DNA of 64,000 nt from Sitta carolinensis (taxonomy: Eukaryota; Chordata; Aves; Passeriformes; Sittidae), in contig JAVUNC010000025.1 in NCBI GenBank assembly GCA_032173965.1, forward strand, positions 17,622,001 to 17,686,000. The letters are read 5' to 3'. The notes beneath the pieces are model-generated. The model searched no databases. It saw only the letters and a list, made by a program, of their open reading frames with translations, and was not told the DNA's origin. The position numbers and the translations under genes are program-made. Numbering within the stretch: the stretch's first letter is position 1; each line of letters begins with the position of its first letter. Positions 57,481 through 64,000 of the stretch are shown here, in pieces.

Positions 57481-60000
57481 TAGGCAGATTCGCCAACTTT
57501 ATGCAGGACTGTCCATACAGGATTTATGTGTTTTCATGCATTTTATGCTTTAGTTCTCAGGTTGTGCAGTTTTTTGACAGCTGCAGTGTTGCAGGAGCAA
57601 CTCATTGTCATGGGAACATGGTAATTTGTTTTCATCAGAGAGTTGCTTTCCCTGCCAAGCTGGCAGCAGCTATGGATGAAGCCTTAACAGGGAAATACTT
57701 TCATACTGCCTGTGCTAGGAAGGGAGTTCTCCACAAATGACTAAGTGACAGAATAGTGACCTTCGCCTTCTGATCTTCCATCTTCTCACTGCCTTTGTTG
57801 TGTTTTGAGTTTTGGTGTTTTTTTAAATTTTCTGATTACCGAGATGCTGGATGGCAGTGAACACAGGGATGCCTAAGGACTTGCACATTGCAAGGGCAGA
57901 GTTCAAAAGGTGAGAAAAACAAGTATTCTGTAATCCTCAATTTTCCAGCTCAACAAAGCTAAGGTTTCCTTCAAACCTGAAGCTGTTTCCTACGACCATT
58001 CAGAGGATTAGTCTGCTCTGAGGTGTGGGATATTTTGAGAGAAGTTAGTTTTTAGCTTTGATCCTGAATCAAGCCTCTGTCATTTCTGGGCCAAATGTCT
58101 CTACAAGTTAGGCGATCCACTGTGTTTTGTCCACCACAGGAAGGGGAGAGAGATTCTTTGAGGTTAAGCATGTAATTTAACAACCCTAGAGGGACACAGC
58201 CCAAGATAAGAGTTAGAGGAGATGCTGATGGCCAGCCCAGTGATAGTGTTTGTTTTTGCAAGTGTCGGAGGGTGTGTTCCCCAGACATGTGAAGAAACAG
58301 CAAAGAAAATACCTGTTTGCAAGGGTGAAAGGGAGGTCAGTGAGATGAGCATTACAATTATTTGTTAGTATGGGCCCCCTCAATGTTGTCTTTGTACAGT
58401 AGGATATAGGCACTACTAAGCTGGAAAAAGATAGCCATGACCCTGTGGATTTAGAAATACACTGAAATACTCTCTGCTTTTTAAATTGAATTTCAAAATT
58501 CTTGCAAACAGACTAAAATTTCTCTGCCATGGATATTTCTGGGATGGTCAAAGCACAGTAATTCATGTTTTGAAGTGTGCTGTCTACTTGTACTGGAGAT
58601 ATTGCTGTCATATATCTGGTTTAATCCACTTCTCATGCTGCCAGGTACATAAGGCAGATGTCTGTCATCACTGACAAGTTTTGTCCTAGACCTGTCCCTG
58701 AAGATGTTCAAGCTGCTGACTTACAATGTTGCTGCTTTAGTCATTATTGGGTTTACTCTTGTTCCTCAGGGTCACCATCTCTTCTTTCCTCTTCATGTTG
58801 AAACAGGGCTTGTTGAAGGACCTGGTTATCAGGCACTCTCAAAACATGGCCAAGGTCAGTCTGTTTTCTCCACTGTACTGTTTGTACAGCTGTGGGTAAT
58901 CACGCAGGCTCTGAAATCTCAGCATTCCTTTGGCTCTCTGGCTGCTTTATGATCACTATCCTCCACAGGCATCCACATTGAAAGCACTTTGATTTCGGGG
59001 GAATAGATGTTTCTTCCAAGACTTCAACTTGTACAGGTGTATGTGTGATGTATATTTAATAAGAGTAGCTCAAAAGAGCTTCCCTGTAAGCTTAGCGTTG
59101 ACACTGTTGACTTCCATATGGGATGTATTCTTGTCATGGGAACAAAGGAAGTATTTCACCCATTTTGATATCATATTCTTGGACCAGTGAGTAGAGATAT
59201 GCATGTCACATATAGGTATCCTCTAAAGACCTGTGCTCCAAGCTTACCGTATTTTGTTCATTACCCTTACATAGCCTGTGATAAACTTAGAAACCACTAA
59301 TAGAGGCATTTATAAGTCATTAAGATTAATGTTTCAGTTATTACAGTTTTCTAAACAAGTATTGATTCTCTGGGATTTGTTGGAATATAGGTGCATTTTC
59401 CTGGAGGACAGAAAATAAAATGTCATTCATGCTGACTTTTCAAAGTTGATTTTTTTATATATATAAATGCATATAAAACCTTTATTAATTTGCACTCTGG
59501 GGCCTTCACACTGTGACAGAACTATAAAATGTTCAGTCTGAAATAAGTACAGTTTTAATATGATTTCAGTTTTCCAGGTCAGAGCTGATCATACAGCACA
59601 GCACTCTGGAAGAACAGGGCCTGAATTTTAGAGACGCCTGTGACCAAGTCACAGCTTTGGTCTATGTATGAAAGTTTCCATGAGGAGGTTTTCAGTCCAC
59701 AGTGTCTTCAAGATGATCACCCATGACACAAAATGACATTGTTAGACTACTACCTTTTCTCCAGCTCATTTTGAATGGACAAAAGTCTGTAACACAAGTG
59801 TACTCCCTCTACTCATCCTTAATTCTTTGTTTTGATGCAGCTGTGTCAAAACCCTCCCCTGTGACCAAGCAAAAAATTCTGCTTTCTGTGTTTGAACCAA
59901 CAGAGATTTACCTTTCTGCATAGTATGAGAAGACTCACAAGCCCCCTGTAGCACAGGGACGGCAGACAAAGCCTGTTAGTGTGATGCCAAAACATTTTTC
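57481..60000. other. Intergenic stretch, no gene recognised
   Basis: AT-rich to mixed noncoding sequence. Only short chance open frames are present. Confidence 0.5.
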
Positions 60001-60314
60001 CAGAGGACCTGGGTATAAAAAGGCAGAATTAACTCTGTGTTAGCATTTAAACAACCAGGTGAAACCTGTCAGTACTGGTCACTGTGACCCACTTGAGCAG
60101 AAGAAACTTGGATGAAAGTAGCCACTAGGTGTGGGAAGGTAAAGAGCTAGGTAGGAAAGGAAAGGGAAGACCACAAACACACCCTGAAGCAAAGACTTCT
60201 TCAATAAAAGTCTGAAACTGGCATCCCCTGTTCTTGACCCCTCATAATATGGACAGCTTAACTAATGCCAGTTCAAAAGGCAAACGAACACTCTCTGTGA
60301 CCAAACTGGTCATT

Positions 60315-60465
60315 TATCAGTCTCCTTTCCCTTCCTCATCAGGTCTGGAAGGCCCCTGCACCAGGCAGAATTCTTCTCCCCCTTCCTTATCATCCTCAAG
60401 GTTCCTGGGCTCACTTCTCCCTTCCTTACCAGCTTTGAAGGTCCCAGGCACCTGGGTTGCGATGA
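60315..60465. repeat. Degenerate minisatellite, three ~50-nt units
   Basis: Three imperfect copies of a unit of form CTyCCCTTCCTyAyCAGsTyTGAAGGyCCC...CACC occur at about 60325, 60377 and 60415. They share CCTTCCT, then TCA/CCAG, then AAGG, then CC and GGC words. The units are diverged and of unequal length. Confidence 0.5.
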
Positions 60466-61139
60466 CACCATCACCAAACAGGGAGGTGTGGCAGCACTGT
60501 CTATAACATCAAGCAGTTATGAAACCAAAGTGGGACCTGGACCACAGTTGCTGCTGGACAGCAAAACCCATGATCTCCCAGTGGTCAGGGATACTTCCAC
60601 CGATCATCTGCTTCCCCTGAGTTCTGAGGGAGTGTTTCATATTTTTCCACATGTTTTTATTATATATTATGATTATTATATTGATACTGCAAACCAAATA
60701 TTAAGATTTGACCCATTCTGCAGAGCATCCAGGTGATTTGGAACTGTAAGCCAACCTGTGATACAGATTTTGTGCTGGGCTACCTAGAAAATTGTGATAT
60801 GCAAATTCTAATTATAAAAATCCTGTTCTATTCTGGTAAAAAAATTGTATGCTATGCCAACCATAAAATTCTGTTTTAAAAAATAGAGCTTTAATTATAA
60901 TTACAACTTTGTGTCATCATCCTTCCACCCCATAGTGTTGGGTGACAAAACAGCTTTCATGTAAAATCTTTTCTGGCCCAGCTGGGAATAAATCACTTGG
61001 AAGAAGCTGCATACAAATACCTGGTGCAGATGTAGCTATTTGTCCAGCAAGGGAAAATATTTATTCTGGTGTAAGTTTATCAAACAGCTCATTCTCCAGT
61101 CTAACAAAAAGCAACAGATTCTTCAGCTCTGCATTGTGG

Positions 61140-61175
61140 AAGGGGGCTACTAAGGGGGCTACTAAGGGGGCTACC
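61140..61175. repeat. 12-nt tandem repeat, three copies
   Basis: AAGGGGGCTACT is repeated three times, the last copy imperfect. It is a local tandem duplication. Confidence 0.9.
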
Positions 61176-62027
61176 ACGGAAGAAACAGAGTCTTATGAAG
61201 GTCCTTGAGACCAGCAGTACCAACAGAGCCTATGCTCAGGGAACACTTAATCTCCAGTTCCCCTATAATCACTATAGATGCTCCATATGCACCAGCTGCT
61301 AATGTTAGTGTTACAAAAGCCAAAGGGTTTTGCACTGAAGCATGTAGGAGGTGTTCAGTTTGTTTCTTTATTCTACAGAACAAGGGGAGCTTCTTGTTGG
61401 GGTTTGGAGTCTGTCCTGGGAGTGGTTAAGGTGAGGTGTGCAGGATAGCTTATGCAGGGAAGGTTCCCCTAACCTGTCATTTCTTGTGTGGGTGTGTTTT
61501 GCCCTGGAGCAACCTTAACTGCTTTTTTAACAGAACTCTTTTGGTGGGAATTGTTAGGAAAGCATTTCTCTAACTACCTAAGCCTTGCTGTGTTTTTTAG
61601 GCCCTACCTATACCGCAGCATAAAATATTCTGTACATTGGGAATTCTCAAGACTTGATAGTCATCTCAATGGCACCCAATTTTAAGATAATTATTCCTGA
61701 TTTACATAGGCATGAATAAGGGCTTTCCATATATAATATAATATATTGCCTCTCTCAGATCTAGACACAAAGGCCATTCTCAGATTTCTTCTCATAGATA
61801 GTTATGTGCAGATGAATCAAAATAACTTCTTTGCCAAGAGCCATTACTTCCAAATGGCAGCATTGGAGAGGACCAAGAGGGTTGAAGGAGAATATGTATT
61901 TGGCACTGCAGTGCAGGGGCACAGGGGGTCCTGAGGGCTGTAGGAACAGAAGAGCATCTGAGATTCTTTAAAGTTCATATGGTTCAGATGAGAAACCTAG
62001 GCATGCATACCAAAAGCAAGCAAAAAA

Positions 62028-62165
62028 ACTAAAACAAAAAAAAACAACCCCCCCCAAAAAAAACCCAAACCAAACCAAACCAAAAAAAACCAAACCAAAC
62101 CAAAAAAAAAAAAAAAAAAAAAAAAAAACCCAACCCAAACCAAAACAAAACAAACAAAAAAAAGC
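62028..62165. repeat. A/C-rich tract with CCAAA units and poly(A)
   Basis: About 140 nt of A and C only: AAAAC units, a run of C, CCAAACCAAACC repeats, 27 A at 62102-62128, then CCAAACC and AAACAAA units. It resembles the tract at 7177-7340 in style. Confidence 0.9.
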
Positions 62166-62792
62166 AAATTCTGCTGTTATGTAACTGGATTTACCTTTTC
62201 TGATGAGAGCTACACCCTCAGGTTCCCTAAGTTTTCTGACTCCTAAAGATGAAGGAAATGTTTTAGGTTTTCTTTGTTTGCAGCTCTTACTCCACCAGCA
62301 TCTTTTCCAAAACTACAACACATTATAACTTTATCTCTTACATTTTCTCTGTCCTGCCTCCATGCTGTGGCAGAAAAGCCTAGCATTTAAGTTGACCAAG
62401 CCAACATGGAGCAGCTAGAAATACAAAGGATTATATCATTTCAATTAGACTTTGCAAGGGGCTTAGACACAGAGCAGGGCATGGGAGAAATGAAGGAGAA
62501 AGGTTAATTTCTGCATTTCACTTCTACTGCATTAAGGGTGTTGGTGTTGATGCAAAATAAAGATATTCTCACCTTGAATTCCTCCAAAGCAGTTCTTTTA
62601 TGTGGTTGCCTCTGTAGAATGAAGTCTTTATAAAATAGCCAGCACACCCACCCAGACATAAGCCAGGCACTAACTGTTTAGAAACAAATTTTCCCCATGG
62701 GTACATTATTCACAGCTGGTCACTTGCCAGTTTTCCCTTGGAAGATATAAACTAAACATTAGGAATAAAAGTGATGCATAGTTTGGTCTCTC

Positions 62793-62812
62793 TTTTTTTT
62801 TTTTTTTTTTTT
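62793..62812. repeat. Poly(T) run
   Basis: 20 consecutive T followed by CCAG. No gene boundary is recognised here. Confidence 0.93.
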
Positions 62813-64000
62813 CCAGATGGATGTTGCAGCAAATCTGTGGTTCTCTCTGGCCTTTTTTCCACTTACTCATTTACAAAATCTAAATCGATGGTACATTCCT
62901 AAAGTCTTTCTGCTGATCCATTAAAAGGTTGCAGCATGGTGTATTATCATTTGGACCCTGAAATCTCAAATTCTACTAGAAGAAAAATATTCACAGCTTT
63001 CAAACCTTATTCCAGGAAATGAGGAAATCATCCTCCTGATCCATCCTGCCACTGCTATGGGCAACTCTGTTGCCTGAGAAACATAACAGGTTGTTGTTAT
63101 AACAGTTAGAGACCAGCCGACCTCCTGCTTCCTTTCGTCAACCAGCTGCAAAACTCCCCGGTCATGGAACAGTCTCAAATTGAACATCTGACCCCTGTTT
63201 ATGCAATTCCCTGTGACCGTTTCATAAGCTTTTTGTCACTTCACTTCACTCAATTGTTTGCGGAAAGCATTCACAGTTACTCTGGCTAATGGGAACGTTT
63301 CAGTGTGACAGCTTGCCCCGTGGCTAAGCCTTCCATCTCCAAGGCAACCTCCCAATCTTGCTCTAAGAGTACTATGCCATGTCATGAGATAAAATGAAAC
63401 CCAAAAGAATACACTGGGATAATTCCAGCTCTAACTATCCATAGTGCTGTTCTGCTTTAGCAGGAGCTTTAGGAGACATTCCCAGGCTGCTTATTTAAAC
63501 ATGGGAGGGTACCACGAAGATAGCACTTGTCTCTAATGCTGTACAAGTCATACAGGGGCATGAAGGGCTACACCATGAGCTCTGCCAGAGATCCCAGGGA
63601 TCTTAAACAGCTTCCCCAGAGCTACATCAAAATGATTAAGGGCAGGAGGAAATGCTAATTTCATGTGTCTGTCAAATCACCTGGGTCCTACCTCCATGCA
63701 ACTCCATTACCTGAAGCTGTAGGTGTTGAAAATGCCTCACTAGTGTGGTTCTTGAGTTGGACTCAGCACACCTCTGTCTGCCCTTCACAGAGTTCAGCTG
63801 AGTTAGTGTTAAAATTGGGCTTTTACAGGAAAGGAGGGATTCCTTTCCTTCTCCTTTGAGTGACATTTACAAGGTGGTCTCTGCTGACAGTACTGCAGAA
63901 GACCAGAAGCCTCACTGGAAGACATTGTGTAGGAGTGTTACTGAAGGAGGTCATTGCTCAAAGCAGCAGACTTCAGGGATAAAATGAATGGAGAAGTTCC
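62813..64000. other. Right edge, no gene recognised
   Basis: Mixed-composition noncoding sequence up to the window end. The next gene expected from human synteny, TSNAX, is not recognisable within the window. Confidence 0.5.

Overview
The window looks like a stretch of avian nuclear chromosome. It carries two intron-containing vertebrate genes, avian-type CR1 retrotransposon pieces with the characteristic octamer-like (ATTCTRTG) 3' end, a CpG-island promoter, and many short A/C-rich or homopolymer runs. I saw no bacterial-style operons, no CRISPR array and no RNA gene. The bird assignment rests on CR1 type and sequence flavour; the species cannot be named from the window.

Left edge (1-2440): the 3' end of SPRTN (Spartan DNA-protein crosslink protease) on the + strand. 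There is one internal exon with the SprT zinc ribbon, and a last exon with the p97-binding SHP box and the C-terminal UBZ4 finger, followed by a short 3' UTR. From about 2.44 to 7.6 kb lies noncoding sequence between the tail-to-tail genes.

Middle (about 7.6-41.3 kb): EGLN1 (PHD2, the main HIF prolyl hydroxylase) on the - strand. I reconstructed all five coding exons with GT-AG junctions: exon 1 40337-41253, exon 2 15522-15643, exon 3 13296-13432, exon 4 11892-11959, exon 5 10082-10146. Intron 1 is about 24.7 kb. Exons 3-5 are intact. As written, exon 1 carries two +1 frameshifts and exon 2 a +2 (one AT unit) frameshift. All three sit at or next to short runs or tandem units. Either the assembly has consensus errors in this gene or a broken allele is present.

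Upstream of EGLN1 is a CpG island with a GC-box cluster and a strong candidate hypoxia response element about 0.44 kb before the ATG, consistent with the known HIF feedback on this gene. The SPRTN-EGLN1 tail-to-tail order matches human 1q42, where TSNAX follows. I found no TSNAX exon here, so 42.3-64 kb appears to be the EGLN1-TSNAX intergenic region. It holds simple repeats, an old CR1 fragment and otherwise unassigned sequence.

The two genes do not form a pathway: SPRTN acts in replication-coupled repair and EGLN1 in oxygen sensing. No new multi-gene system is visible. The points most worth checking are the three EGLN1 frame breaks, the HRE, and a CR1 insertion just inside intron 1 within the CpG island.
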